Notes: generated by a model from the sequence alone, not told the origin. A DNA stretch of 64,000 nucleotides from Eutreptiella sp. 'Long Island Sound 2002' (GCA_964036045.1 OZ038381.1:117387790-117451789); one strand, 5' to 3'. Positions 9,390 through 21,845 are shown, counted from the stretch's first letter. Numbers and translations: made by a program.

Positions 9390-11059
9390 ATTTCACCGGG
9401 GAACGCGGGACACCAAGCACCCAGCCATCACCTTCCCGGTGCTGGCCAAACACCGCAGCGCCACACTATTCAACACTGCAGGCCCCCGCCTACCAGGTTA
9501 ATCACCGATGCTCCCAAGTCCAGGACTGGCAGACGGTCGAGTGGACCACATTCCACCCACAGAAAGCGTACCTGCTCCAATATGTGTACGGCTACCTGAC
9601 ACAGGGCCACGAGAGGAACAACGACTATGTCCGCATGAACGCAGCGGCAACCGAGATCATCCGCCAGGGAATGGGCGTGTATGCTACCCGAAGACTCCAA
9701 CCGGCCACCACCACGCCGTGGGCCACCACAGAACAGGGAGCACGCATCCATGCCAACCAGTCAACGACGCCGTGCCGCCTGCCGTACCCGGACGATCACA
9801 ACACCGTCATTTTTGCGGATGCCTCCGGCACCACAAGCCTGGGCCTAGCAGCTCGGGGGGCAGCTTTGGAGTTGAGGACGGACGCGACAGGCCGACTGCG
9901 CCAACACCACCTCACAGGGGCTACCATCTTCGGGGCCTCCTCTCATGGGGAACTAAGAACACTGGCGGTCGTCGTGGACGGCGTCAGTGACACCCACCAG
10001 CAACCATGTGACCACGCGCACCAATTGTTTGTCGTAGTGGATGCGGCGGTGGACTTCCAGATCGTCCGCAAACTGGCACGGCAGCCCCTCCACAAGGCGA
10101 CCGACTCTAGCCTCGGCACCCAGGCCCTACACCTCTGGGCAGCCTCGCGGCGCCTCCCCAAACATGTCGTCTTACACCTCCTCAAACAAGAGTCTCATCA
10201 GTATAGCCTAGGCAACGGACACATAGACTTACACGCCCACAATCAGCTTGCCGAACATATGCCGGACGGCGAGGACCCGATGCTACAGGACCACATGCAC
10301 ACGCACCTCCAACACCTACCGCCGAGGCCACACCCCGGGGAACCACCAGCCTGGGTACCAGACGACCGAATCTACAACGACACGGGACGGGCAAAGCACT
10401 ACCTGCAACCCATCAGCACCATGGCGCACATTCCAGGCAGCCAAGCCAACAACACCCTCATGAACCACCTCCAACATAAGCTGCAAACGGCATTGTACTT
10501 CTCAGCTCTTGACCCATCCCTAATGCCCGTACACCTACCAACGCGACATGCCCAACTCTTGCTCGAACAACTGCCCCTCTTAGACAGGGTGGCACGCTGG
10601 TATGGCCGACGGGGTATAGACATACCCCCGGCGTACACCATATGCCCCTGCCATCTCCAACAGCCAGAGACGTGGGAACCCTTCAATCAATGCCCATTGG
10701 CCCATGGAGGCAACCACCTGGCCACGTGGACACCAGAGGACACCATAGCACAACAAGCCGGATGGGGCCCGGCCACGCCACCGGCAAATGAGGTTCGGCG
10801 CCTGATGCGGCAACCGGAGTTCAAGGAAGCGGTGCTCAGGGGAGCGCTGCCACTCCAACTCTACAGGGTTATTGCCAACCACGCCCCGGAACCTAAGGCC
10901 ACAATACGTCACATGCAACTCACCGCCGCCAAGAGAGCGGACGCACAGCTACAGCACCGCGTCCAGGTGTACGCACAAGAAGCACAACAAACAACCCACG
11001 ACCGCCGTATGTATTACAACCTCCTCATCCACTACCAACACGCACAGTCCAGCAACTAA
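9390..11059 (+). pseudogene. GC-rich retroelement RNase H region and C-terminal Cys/His cluster
   Basis: 9390-9501 continues the frame of positions 3-85, then the reading shifts by one frame near 9495 into the long ORF that ends with TAA at 11059. The RNase H domain runs about 9800-10260: the first Asp in VIFADASG, the Glu in SHGELR, the Asp in FVVVDAAVD, and the late motif GNGHIDLHAHNQLA with His and Asp. Towards the end, about 10620-10710, a CPCH...FNQCP cluster resembles the zinc-binding tail of many non-LTR polyproteins. This supports a LINE-type element rather than an LTR element. The RT domain is not in the window. Confidence 0.7.
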
Positions 11060-11192
11060 CCACACACACAAGCACGCGGCAACCACAAGGCAACTGCCGT
11101 CACACCACCCACCACGCCGCACTACACCGAAGCGCGCACACTTACTCCGATATAGAGGCCCAATCGTCCCACGAACAATACCTCTCCTCAGG

Positions 11193-11496
11193 ATGGCCGA
11201 AGGTGAAGCTCCACATCCGCGGCCGGAGAACCCGTGCGGAGTCTGCTGGGAGGTGAACGACGAAAACGGCAATCTGCTCCGTTGGCATGACCTCGGCTGC
11301 GGCGGCACCGAGCAGCTGCACTGGTTCTGCAGCCTGTGCATCACGAACTTGTGGTCGGGCCCAATTTGCCGACGACCGCATCCGCTCTGCACAGCTCTGC
11401 CGCCGCGCGAAACACAAGCCGAAGACCTCACGCTCCACACACTGCGCAAAGTGATCCAGCAAAATGTCTGGATTAATGGCGCGGGGGGGAAGGCCC
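11193..11496 (+). pseudogene. RING-like zinc finger ORF, GC-rich element
   Basis: It starts at the ATG at 11193, 134 nt after the RNase H ORF. Residues 15-66 hold Cys15, Cys18, Cys36, His43, Cys46, Cys49, Cys59 and Cys66. The Cys-x2-Cys, His-x2-Cys-x2-Cys and late Cys pairs resemble a C3HC4 RING or PHD-type finger, but the gaps Cys36-His43 and Cys59-Cys66 are wider than the RING standard. After the finger the frame reaches a G7 run near 11485 and natural-looking protein continues in another frame (from about 11500). A ubiquitin-ligase role is only a possibility; it could be a nucleic-acid-binding finger. Confidence 0.55.
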
Positions 11497-13670
11497 CGAC
11501 GTTGGGTGGTTGGACGTTCTCACCGACGAGGACCCGGCGACACCGCCAGCCGGCCCCCCCTGGCGCGCACCAACATGGGCGCTGCCAGCCGAGGGGGCGG
11601 TCCCCACGATTTACGTCCCCGACTACGAACATTACGACGACGCGCCACGGGGCAGTCTACCCCCCGTTGGCAATCTGCCAGACAGTTGGGGCCCCGTCAC
11701 CCCCATGAACCTCAACAACTACCGCACCACCGTCGTCACCCTCACCACCCGCCTCATGTTCGCCTTCGGCTGGCTGGTGGGGGACGCGGAATGGGCGATG
11801 GGAATCGTCCGCGGCGCCCATGGCGGCGAATGGGAAGATTTTCTCCACCGCAGCGGGGCCATGACCGAGGGGGCGACCGAGAGGCTGAGGGCGGCCCATC
11901 TCACATGGAGGGGCGTACCCCTCTCCCGCAGCCTCACACCATTGGCACGGCACGCCCAACAGCCGCACGTCCCACCGTCGCCGCCGGGCACGTATGGCAA
12001 TGCGGCACTGGCCAGGATGATGGCTGGAGGTGCCCGGCACCACAGCTCCTCCTCCTCCTCCTGGAGAACCGCGACCATCACCTACCCCCGCCCCGATCTC
12101 GCGCCACGGCAGCGACCAGGGCCACAAATGTACGCGCCCTGGCACCATCAGGCGTCGCCGCACCGCAAGGCCCAACGGCCTCCACGTCCTCCGGCCCATC
12201 CACCTCCGCCCCCCATGCACCCGTCACCTCACCACACCGACAGCACGCCGCCGACGCCACGCGGACTACGGGCGCTCCAGCACCATCGAGGGCCGGCGCG
12301 CCACAGAGCCCCCGACAAGAGCGTGCGTCCAAAGAAGCGGCACAACGACAGCAACCACAACACCACGCGGCCACAGGGATCCAGGGGCACCGGTCGTCAC
12401 CTGCTGGGAGCAGAGCCGTGCCCAGCCCCATGAATACGGGGGCAGTGGGCACCCGATCCGAGCAACCCCCTGGCACCGCACATTTGCACATGGACCCGGC
12501 CCCGAGCCCCACAGGAAGCCCGGCTCCGCAGCGTGAAACACCATCCGGCGCGTCCACACACGGTCGACAGCCGGCAGCCAGCCGGGCAGCGGCAGAACAG
12601 GCCCACCTGGAGCCCCGCCGACGCCATGGCACACCTGACCGACCGGCGGAGGGCCCAGCATACGCGCCGCCTGAAGGCCCCCCCACGCAGACACGTGCTG
12701 CTACCCCGACTGACACCACCAGGACCCCGCCCTCAGGCACAATGCACCCCCACGCCCACCACCCCACCGAGAGCCCAAATCCCCAGGCTCCGGCGACGCC
12801 CAGCACAGCGGCCCCGGGGGACTCGCAGGCCACAACACAAGCCAAACCGGCCTCTCAGCGGCACCACGGACCACCAGCCGGGCCGGCGGTGCGGCCCGCA
12901 GAACCGTCATCTCCCGGTCGCCCGGCCCCCAACCCAAACCCGGGCCCAGACCCGGCACACACCACCGTCCCGGCTGACGCCCCGCGGCCCGCAGGCCCGG
13001 GAAGCCAGCCCAAGCCACCCCCCGTGTCGAAAGGCAACGCCCGAGAGGCGGCGCGACCGACGGGCAACGCAGCCACGCCGCCCGCACCGCCAACCCAGCA
13101 AAAACGCGAGGAGCCCACGGTGGATGCCACGGAGGAAATGGGGGGACCCCCACAACGGACACAAACACCACCACCAGCAGGGAAACCTAGCCGGGGAGTG
13201 GACCAGCCAGCAATGCAGCATGCCGACGCACCGGGCATGGCGGCACAGGGAAGCGGCGAGGCATCGACTGCTGGCCAACCTTGTACGGAACCTGAGGAGC
13301 CAATGCCGGACACCGGGCATGAGGCCGGCCTCGATCCACGATCAGCCCACGGGGCACAACCCGCAGGTCGTGCGGGCGCCGCCCCCTTGGCGAACCCGGC
13401 GCATCACGCCGACGCAAGCGCGCCGGGGGAGGCGCCGCCACGGGGCCCACCTGAAACCCGCATGAAGTCAGAGGCCCACGAGAACACACCCGACACGCCC
13501 CAGCGCGCGGCCGGCAGGGAAACGTTGTCCAGCGGACACAACCGCGACAAAGACGCTTTCGATGCCTTCATGGAGTCCTGCATGAGTGACCCCCCCCGGT
13601 CCCAACGCAGGCGGCACCGCGCGTCCGCCAGGAGCCAGGACGCGACCATACAGAGGGCACACCCCTCTGG
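11497..13670 (+). pseudogene. Proline/alanine-rich ORF, frame-broken, GC-rich element
   Basis: From 11510 to about 12000 the protein-like frame contains a globular stretch (about residues 60-150) with several Trp. From about 12000 the natural reading moves to the frame open from 11464 to 14133, a very long disordered region rich in Pro, Ala, Thr, Gly and His, ending in a charged stretch around 13540-13620. Long open frames on the other strand and in other phases here are expected at this GC content. No catalytic motif is recognised. Confidence 0.4.
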
Positions 13671-15176
13671 ATGTCACGCCAGGCACACCTCCAGCGCGAT
13701 TACACCGCCCTGGGGCACACTGAGCATGCTACTGCCACGGCTGACGGGCACGCGACCGCGAGCAGAGCAGCGGACCAGACCCCGGACGAGCGCGGCGCCC
13801 CAGGAAGCGGGGCGCGGGTGGAAGCGGCCACCAACACCGCTAGCGAGCCTACCGGCCGGCCACCGGGGACCGCCGCGCCCTGGGGGCGGGGGCATCTGGA
13901 CTACGCACGCTTGGAATGCGACGCCAGCCGCCCCAGCGACCAGGCAGAACAGGTGGCGGCCCAAGACCTGGGCATGTGGATCAACAGGCTCACCACGGAG
14001 GAGCAGCTCGCCCTGGTGGTCAGCATCCGACGGCTGCTTACTTCGCGTTCCCGCCACCTCGGGGAGGGAACCCGCACCATGGCAGACGTCACCTTCGGCC
14101 ATCGGACGGGGCACACGCCCCCCGCCACCATGAACCAGCCCGGCCAATGGCACTATGTGGCCACCTGGCTCATGGCGCAAATGGGGGCCTACAGCCCGGA
14201 TGATATGAGTGGACTACACTGGCAATGGCACCAGTGCGCAGCCCTGCGCATCCGTGCAGCCATGCAAAGGCACAACATCTGGGACATGCCTGGATCCCCG
14301 GGCTACCAAGGGCACGCCTCGGACCACCGGCGGCCGCGGTTCCAAGACGTCCCGGAGCCCCCCAGGCAGGCGGCGCGCCGTAACTCCCCAGAACGCCAAC
14401 GAGGGCCACCACCCGGAATGGGTTCCCCCTCTGGAACGTACAAAACCCCTCTCCGACCGTTCGTCCCGCGGAGGGGCCCAGGGAGTCCTCACACCTCAGG
14501 GATGCAAGGTGGCACGCCGGAGCAGCGCCAGGAGACAAGGAACCCTAGCCGCTCCTGCCGCCGCAGCTGCACGCTGCCTCCCGCGGCACGGCGAGTCGTC
14601 TTCCAGGAGGATACGGACAGAGACCATGGAGGTCCCAACGACCCCCACGCCAAACGGGCATCATCCTCCACCGATCCCCGACGCCGGTCCAAGAGGCCCC
14701 GCACCAAACGGGTGCACATCCCCACCATTCCCACGCCGGCCGAGCGCGAGCCACAGGCAGCGCTTCACACGGGCCCCCGCCGGGCAGCAGACGGAGCGTC
14801 CAGCTCATCCGCCACCTCCCTCCCAGGGTCGGAAGCCGCCCCCGCTGCCGGAGAGACAGCACGGCCAAGGGAACTCGCGGCCAACCAAAGCCCTGCGCAA
14901 GGGCTTGGGGGGTTAACCCCCAAAACAACCCCCCTCCGGCGAGCGGGGAGCGATGACACGGGTCCCGGACACGGGCACCGGCCACCCGACCAACCGGGCC
15001 CGTGCACCACGTGGTTCTCCACCCCAGGTGCAACACGGCCAAACCGCCAGGGCGCGGAGGGCGCATCGCAACAACAGGAGCACGACGCGAGCGGCCCAGA
15101 GGCGGACGCGGAAATGACAGAGACCTCCGGCCCTCAGGCCCTCAGGAGTCCGATGACCCACTGCCCATGCCGCGAC
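13671..15176 (+). pseudogene. GC-rich element ORF with a conserved-looking helical segment
   Basis: The reading changes frame again around 13640-13680. About 13890-14290 encodes a compact, Trp-rich segment of roughly 130 residues with regular hydrophobic spacing, unlike the disordered sequence on either side. The rest is basic and Pro/Ser-rich. The open frame runs on into 15177-15275, but that part lies in the inserted element, so I end the gene at the insertion point. Function unknown. Confidence 0.4.
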
Positions 15177-15593
15177 TGTATTGTGCTTGTTCTTAGGGTG
15201 CACAATAAACCCTTTCATCCTTGTCTTGCACTTCAAAATCAAATTGTTTTAAATGAATTTCTCCATTCCAATTGATTCCCTTGTCAAGCACAAAGTAGGC
15301 AACAGCAAGAAGACGAAGTCGTGAACGAACCTTCTAAAATAGCATAAAACATGATTCAATCATATTATAAGCATATGGAATGTGATTATTCATGTATGGC
15401 TACTAATGTATCCTAGATCTCTGCTCTCTGCAGTGTACCTAAGAGCAGTAGACTCTAGCAGTAAGCTTTAGGCTTCGAATATAAGCCGAATATGAGCGAA
15501 TATCTTAGCGTTCCAGGATCTTGAAGCTTGGAGAGGTCTAGTACAGATCGTCCAGAAAGCTTCTGAGAGGCGCAAATGCCCTGACTTATTACA
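15177..15593 (+). repeat. Direct terminal repeat, left copy
   Basis: Closely similar to 21165-21833 apart from a 253-bp segment found only in the right copy. It contains AATAAA at 15204-15209, a possible polyadenylation signal. Confidence 0.75.
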
Positions 15594-15723
15594 CCCCCTT
15601 CCTAAGCCTCATGCACATTCGCTAAGAATGTTCATGACAAGCTGATTATCTAACACAAGGAGGGGTATTTGCATCAGGCACGCTGAAGTTGAATGTTGTA
15701 ACTGTCTATTGTAGTGTCTTAGT

Positions 15724-15766
15724 ACCCCCTTCCTAAAGGTAAAGATATATCTCTACCTAAGGGGGT
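15724..15766. other. Hairpin
   Basis: ACCCCCTT...AGATA pairs with TATCT...AAGGGGGT around a short centre. The inverted repeat is imperfect in the middle. Confidence 0.5.
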
Positions 15767-16333
15767 AAGGTTCCTAAGTCTTGAGTATGGTAGGGCTCAA
15801 AATGAAACATGAGAAACACTAAGCAAAAAGCTAGCATACAAGGTATGAGCAATGATAACCTAAATCTTCAGGCACAAATTTAGAGTAAGGGTAATGCACT
15901 TGGGTCTAGACGTATAAATTACAACCAGCTATACGGAAAATCAATACCAATTGAGAATGAAATGCAACATATAGGGTTAAACTGGAAATTCAAGCTCTGC
16001 CCAAGCTGTCTATTGACATGACCTGTCTTCGTCATTGAAAGAGAGGATATACCACCTTACTCAATGGACGCGTCACATGTGGCTACCCAATGCACTGGAT
16101 GCATTGTGGTACCTATTAGATGCAATGGGCTTCTTCGCCTGCATTACATGGACAGAGAAAGCGAGGCAGCATCAGTAATGACCGACTGTTGATTAGTTTA
16201 GCGGGTAGGTATAGCTCATAGTGTGTGGGGGGGGTGAGTCACAATGAGTAGACATCATCTGACCGGGATCTGGTCTTTCTTATCCCGGCCATGGGGATTG
16301 ATCCGTCTGGGGGTATGGGGATTTATACTAATA

Positions 16334-16365
16334 CTTCAACCGAAAAACGGTGAAAGATATAGTCC
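16334..16365 (+). ncRNA. Group I intron-like P8/P7 core fragment
   Basis: AAGATATAGTCC at 16354-16365 equals the conserved S element (3' strand of P7) of group I introns. Immediately before it, CTTCAACCG-AAAAA-CGGTGAAAG forms a hairpin in the position of P8, with seven of nine pairs possible. I could not find the partner R element (a GACTA-type sequence) upstream, so only a core fragment is supported. It may be a relic of an organellar or rDNA intron. Confidence 0.35.
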
Positions 16366-18680
16366 GTCATTACCAACCTTTTACTCATACTTTCTGGCTA
16401 TCTCTAAAAGAAAGCTGAAATGTCAGTTACCTAACATGCCTGGAAATCATGTACAAAAGATTCAACATTCCATCACGGCGGCAGAAAGCAATATGCATCG
16501 CGATCCTTTTGGGTTACATAAAGCATTATGTACCATGATCCTCAGTAGGACATAGCCCAGAGGAATCTAATGAGATATGAAGCTAGTAGAAATTCTGATT
16601 TATGTAGAAACGTCCTAAATGACTTAGAATACCAAAGCAAATAAATTGCAGGAAAGGGTGAAAATGTAGAAGTGTGTTCGTCATGTAAATTCAGAGAAAA
16701 AAGATGTATGGGTTGTGGCAAGGTGCTAAAGATGACAAAACCAATGCATTGTATGTGAATGTAGGGATTGGGTTCATGGGTAGGGGTGGGTTGGTCCCCC
16801 AGGGTTGGTTGGAAACGAAGTAGGTAAGTAATAACTGAAAAAAAGTTGAAAGGTCGGATCTTTCATGGAACGCCGTTCAGCTCTAGTGCAAGCCAACGGA
16901 TATTCTACACAACTGGAGGGTCGCAACTGCCTCATACGCGAAATGTATCATTGTCAGGCTGTCTCAGACAAGTTGAAGTAGTAAATCTCCGAAAAATGCT
17001 ATCGTAGTTAAAGTGTCTTCTGTACCTTACCGGAAGACCAGTTACGTTGAGCCCCTTGCCCAGCAGATGGTTGTACAAAGCCATCCGTGCGGGGGCCTGT
17101 CTTCCTACATGAAGAGTGAATTCCGCTCAACTGAATTGCAGGATTCAGGCTATCCTCCTGGAGCTTAACTCCGTCATCTATCTCTACCGCAAGAGAAGGG
17201 GTCTATCCCACTGCAAGGAAACTACTTATCTACCCGCGCGAGGGTACAAGCCCATTACTGTAGGCTTTCGATACCTTTCGATAATCCTTTTCAATGAGCC
17301 TACCGTAGTGCACCGCTGGTCTCGGTGGCTACCGGTGTAGGGCTCTTCACTAACACATCGCGGAATGCATTAGCGAAGTCACAGGCTAAGTGACCAAGCT
17401 TAAACCTGTTCACTTGTGTTACACAACAACGATGTGGCTGGGTGAGACCAATGCCGGCTCCTGTAAGCGGACACTGACTATCTACACGAAGGAAATGACT
17501 TAAAAATTGGCTCGTAGGCAAAAATTTGATGGATGTGGTACTACAGCGATTCCTCAGAGTGTGATATCCAAATGAAGAAATGGAATAATAAAATGACTCA
17601 TGGTATGTCTTTGTGTGTGTGTTGTATGTGTAGTGTGATGAAGGAGGGAATGTGTGGAATGAATCCAATGAGATCTGTCATGCATGTGATGGTGTGGTGT
17701 GGTGTCGAGGGGGATAGAGAATGTGATGTCGTAGACCTCGGACACTCAATTGAGCACTCTCAAACCCAGTAATTGAGGCTGTACCAGGCGATCTAGCAAA
17801 CGTTAACGAAGCGGAACGTAGCCGTAGTGGTTTGGTAGCAAATTTGAGGATAAACTAGCTCTTTAGAGCAAATGACCTAGGTCAATGATCGCGAGGGTTG
17901 GAAAAAGAGATTCATTCCTCGCAACTTGCAGTTAATCAACAAACGTTGAGTGGATACGAATTGATTGTTCGTCGCTGCAATCCAAAACTCGGGGTCTTTT
18001 GAGCAAAAGGTGTTCAGAGAACTACGAAGGGCAGATCAATTACAGACCATATTGCATGTTGAGCGTTTGGGGCAAGCCCTTGCAATAAGGAAGTAATGCA
18101 ATAAGTATGAAATGTAAGATTTGCAAAGTGAAATGCAATGAATGAGTGACCTTTCTGACCGAAATGAATGACGAGCAATCCGAATGGAGAGTAGAATACG
18201 TCACTAGTCAAACGCTTGCCTTGACGGCCATGCAGTGAGGGATGAGATGCATATTAGAGTGAAATGAGGACAAATCACTTCCTAGCTCAAATGCAATTGT
18301 GCTCAAATGAAATACCTTGACAAATTCAGGCTTCCAGAAAGCATCTCAGCACACGCATGAGTGGCGGACCGTGACCAGAAGTCATGTAGTCTATGCAGAA
18401 TCTCAGCAACCCAAGAGAGGGCACGGACCGTGCTCAGAACTACATTGAACTATGTCGGGCAGTACTGTAAAGAGATGCAAATCAATTATATGGCATAGCA
18501 CGCTAACATTCCGGCCTGCATCTACTGGAATGGCTACCTCTATGACAGTACCAGCGCCTTGCGGCACTTCTCCTCACCACCCTGCCCTACAGGGGGAGGA
18601 CCAGAGACATTAAGTTGAGTTAGCACTCAACCGTTAGCATTAGGATTAAAACTATAAACGTGAAAGCATCTCCTACACTA

Positions 18681-18730
18681 GCTAAGTAGCCAGCTAGCTA
18701 GCTAGAGTAAGTAAGTAAGAGTAAGTAAGT
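18681..18730. repeat. Short GCTA/AAGT simple repeat
   Basis: Runs of GCTA (18693-18705) pass into AGTA/GTAA units up to about 18730. Confidence 0.6.
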
Positions 18731-21164
18731 TTTGCAAGCCTCTTCCGCGACCAGTTACCACCACCAACCTCTCTCATCGAAGGATGGTCACAAGGACCCC
18801 GAGAGAGGTCAATGCCAATGGTTTGGTCGAGTGCGGTCTTTTAATGTTTCACTTTGGTGCTCCTGCATTGAGTCTTCTTTTCCGCCTTCCGCTCACACCC
18901 GTCTTCCTCCACCCTCTTCCTCGGTGCCGTATTTGTCCGCACGGCCCAAACTCCATCTGCGCCGCTACCGGGACAATGTCCAACTCGTGGGCCCTACGCA
19001 GCATCGGGTACCCTCTAATCAGGGCCCTAGGTTCAGAGGAGTCTCTGAGCGGATAGGACGGTGAATGTGGCGGTGGCAAGCGGTCTGTTAATGGTTGTGG
19101 CCAAGGTTTTTTTGCGGCCGAAAAAAGACAACATAATGTTTCACTATTCATTGGGTGTCTAAGTAATTCTAAGGTATCTACCTTTCTACCTAGGGCAAGC
19201 CTAGTCCGAATGAATCAAAAATGATGCAAACAATCACACACTGCAATATCATACATTGATTTAAGGTTGGAAGACCAAAGATTTGCGAATCGTTTGCCAA
19301 AAATTTCATGCCAAAACCCCGTTTTTTCTTGAAAATGCCCATCTTCTGCACCATTGTTCTGTACTATGTTGCTGTGATATCAGAGAAAGAATGTATGCAC
19401 TATGTAGGGCATGTCCTCAGTTTTCTGAACACATATTTTACATTGACCCAACTCATCACAGGCTCAGAGAAATAGAAGTTGGAAGGAGAAACAGGAATCT
19501 CACAAGTAACACATGCTGAAAAACCATCAAAAAGGCATCAGGAAATCATACTTTTTCACTGTCATCCCATTTTAAAAAAAATGCAATGTTTTAATATCTG
19601 CAAACTAGACACCATCACCTTTCGAAAACAGCTTTGATGACTCTTCAACTCACCACAGGGTCTGGTAAAGGTCTTTTTCTTGTAGCATCATGACCAACAA
19701 GTGTGAAAACATGCTCTCATGCACTAAGTTAACCACCATGGGAAAAATCCATTCTTGACCACAGAAATTCAAAGTAAACATGTTCCCACGACTTCATGCT
19801 GCAGTGTTCACAAAACACCCTGGTTCAGGTTCGAACTCACCCTGGTCCCAGAGAAATGATTAAACCTCCAAAGCCATGTTTCATGATTTTTCACCAAGTA
19901 GTTTCTGTTGTAACCTGTTGCAATTTTACCACAGCCATTCCCATTTTTTGAAAATGAAAGTGACTCAGGATTCGAAAGCACATACTTCATTGTTGTTTAG
20001 AAAAATAATATTGAACCTCAAACCTTTTTTCTCCAGGAGATATGAAAGTAGCACAAAAGGCACCTTTGAGGGGTTTATTGAGGTGTGGTTCATGGGTGAC
20101 TTTGTTGGGGATGAGGTGAAAAATTGCAGAAAGATGTATGTCATTGGACTGAGGTGCGAGATAGAAGCGTGTCACTGTCTACTTTCAAAAAGTACTTGGT
20201 TCAAATTGTTTCAGCGCAGTGGCGCGAAGATATGCGTAAAACACCAAATGTCATTTTTGGGTGTTTTGGAGGGTTGAGCAAAAGGTGATTCATGGGTCAT
20301 CTCAGAAACATCACAGAAAAAAGCCCTTCAGAAGTTGAATCAAAGTGAGAGTTGCAATTGAGAGCTAGCGCTCTCGGCTTTACAAAGGCCTTTGGTTGAC
20401 ACAATTGGACGCACTGGCGTGAAGGTATGCGTAAAATGAATTAGGCAATTTTCGACATTTTTGGCCTTTTGGTATGTCAAGGAGATGGAAGAAATCATAA
20501 AGAAATCAAGGCTTTCGGACTCCAAAGAGGGTGCACTGTGACTGGGGTGGGGATTTATAGTCACGGACCGTCAATCTTGTCCCTTCCCTTGACATAGGGC
20601 CTCTTGTAGGACCGTAAGCAAGGAGAAGAAAAGCCTCGATAATTCACCTCAACAGGCATGCAACATGTAGCAAAAGAAAGCAACACAATCAATGGCTCTA
20701 GGCCTCAAAGAGCCTCAAGAGAGCCTCTGGAAGCTCGCTCGCAGCGCTCCTGCGGCACGTCGTCGTCGTAGAAGTCATCGTCGTTGTCGCTGAAGCGCTG
20801 AGAAGTCGCCTTGTGTTGTAGAAGTTCACCATATATTTGAAACTTCTGATTAACTTAAAATCCTTCAAAATATTCACCAAACTCAATGAAATAACCCCAC
20901 TGGGGGCCTTTTAGAACTCTTCTGAAGCCTCTGGCGTCGTCGTATTTGCCTAAAGGTCGCTTCACGCCGCGCTCTTCCAGGTTCAGAATTTATTTGAAGG
21001 TTCTTTGACCATAGGAGAAAGTATACCTTCATGACTACAATGCTTCTTGAACTTTTTGATAAATTCAAGCAAGGAACTCACTTTACTTGAACAGCGTACA
21101 CTGGCCCAGCTGCTGCTCGTTGTCCTCGTCGTCGTCAACCTGCTGGAACTCTGGATTACTGGAC

Positions 21165-21833
21165 TGTATTGTGCTTGTACTTAGGGTACACAATAAACCC
21201 TTTTATCCTTGTCTTGCACTTCAAAATCAAATTGTTTACATGAATTTCTCCATTCCAATTGATTCCCTTGTCAAGCACAGAGTAGGCAACAGCAAGAAGA
21301 CGAAGTCGTGAACGAACATTAAGCTGGACCAACTGGCTGGTCCAGGAATATGGGTTCACATGCCTAAATAACAAGAAAATTGATATGATAATAAATTCTC
21401 ATTGAAAAGGCAGGAAAACCCATATTTTAGCAAATTTCTGAGTATTCTATCTTATCATAGGCCTCGTCAATGTTACGTAAATTGCTGTCGGCGACAGCAG
21501 GCGCCGACAATCGCGACAGGCCTTGTGAGGCTTATCAATAGCTTCAAAATAGCTTCAAATACATTAGAACCTTCTAAAATAGCATAAAACATGATTCAAT
21601 CACATTATAAGCATCTGGAATGTGATTATTCATGTATGGCTACTAATGTATCGTAGATCTCTGCTCTCTGCAGTGTATCTAAGAGCAGTAGACTCTAGCA
21701 GTAAGCTTTAGGCTTGGAATATAAGCCGAATATGAGCAAATATCCTAGTGTTCTAGGATCTTCAAGCTTGGAGAGGTCTAGTATAGATCCGCCAGAAAGC
21801 TTCTGAGAGGCCCAAATGCCCTGACTTATTACA
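21165..21833 (+). repeat. Direct terminal repeat, right copy, with 253-bp extra segment
   Basis: Matches 15177-15593 outside 21318-21570. The extra segment is flanked by GAAC on both sides and opens with the hairpin CTGGACCA...TGGTCCAG. Either this copy gained the segment or the left copy lost it between the GAAC microrepeats. Confidence 0.75.
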
Positions 21834-21845
21834 GCAACCTGCTCG

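Larger units (their letters stand above)
15594..21164. other. Interior of the terminal-repeat element, no gene recognised
   Basis: AT-rich sequence with only short, unconvincing open frames. It holds a hairpin (15724-15766), a group I intron-like core piece (16334-16365) and a short tetranucleotide tract (18681-18730). A weak repeated stretch around 20200-20245 and 20390-20435 shares GGCG.GAAG.TATGCGTAAAA. No protein domain, tRNA or rRNA is recognised. Confidence 0.5.
15177..21833. mobile_element. AT-rich element with long direct terminal repeats, no coding capacity seen
   Basis: The ends are two direct repeats (15177-15593 and 21165-21833) that start TGTATTGTGC and end CTTATTACA, a TG...CA pattern. 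Flanking 5-mers are GCGAC (15172-15176) and GCAAC (21834-21838), matching at 4 of 5 positions, consistent with an old duplication. GC-rich retroelement sequence lies on both outer sides. The interior is AT-rich with no gag, pol, primer site after the left repeat or purine tract before the right repeat. It could be a non-autonomous LTR element, but the missing primer site leaves other kinds of element open. Confidence 0.5.

Noticed and set aside
11510-15176. Many other long frames on both strands over the proline-rich region
   Set aside because: These are expected shadows at about 70% GC. I kept only the frames whose protein looked least artificial.
17116-17340. 74-codon plus-strand frame in the AT-rich element
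   Set aside because: It is short, has no homology I recognise, and has no supporting signals.
18849-19151. 100-codon minus-strand frame, Arg/Pro-rich
   Set aside because: It is isolated and low-complexity, with an overlapping frame of similar length on the plus strand.
19825-19840. GGTTCGAACTC resembling a tRNA B box
   Set aside because: There is no matching A box and no cloverleaf upstream.
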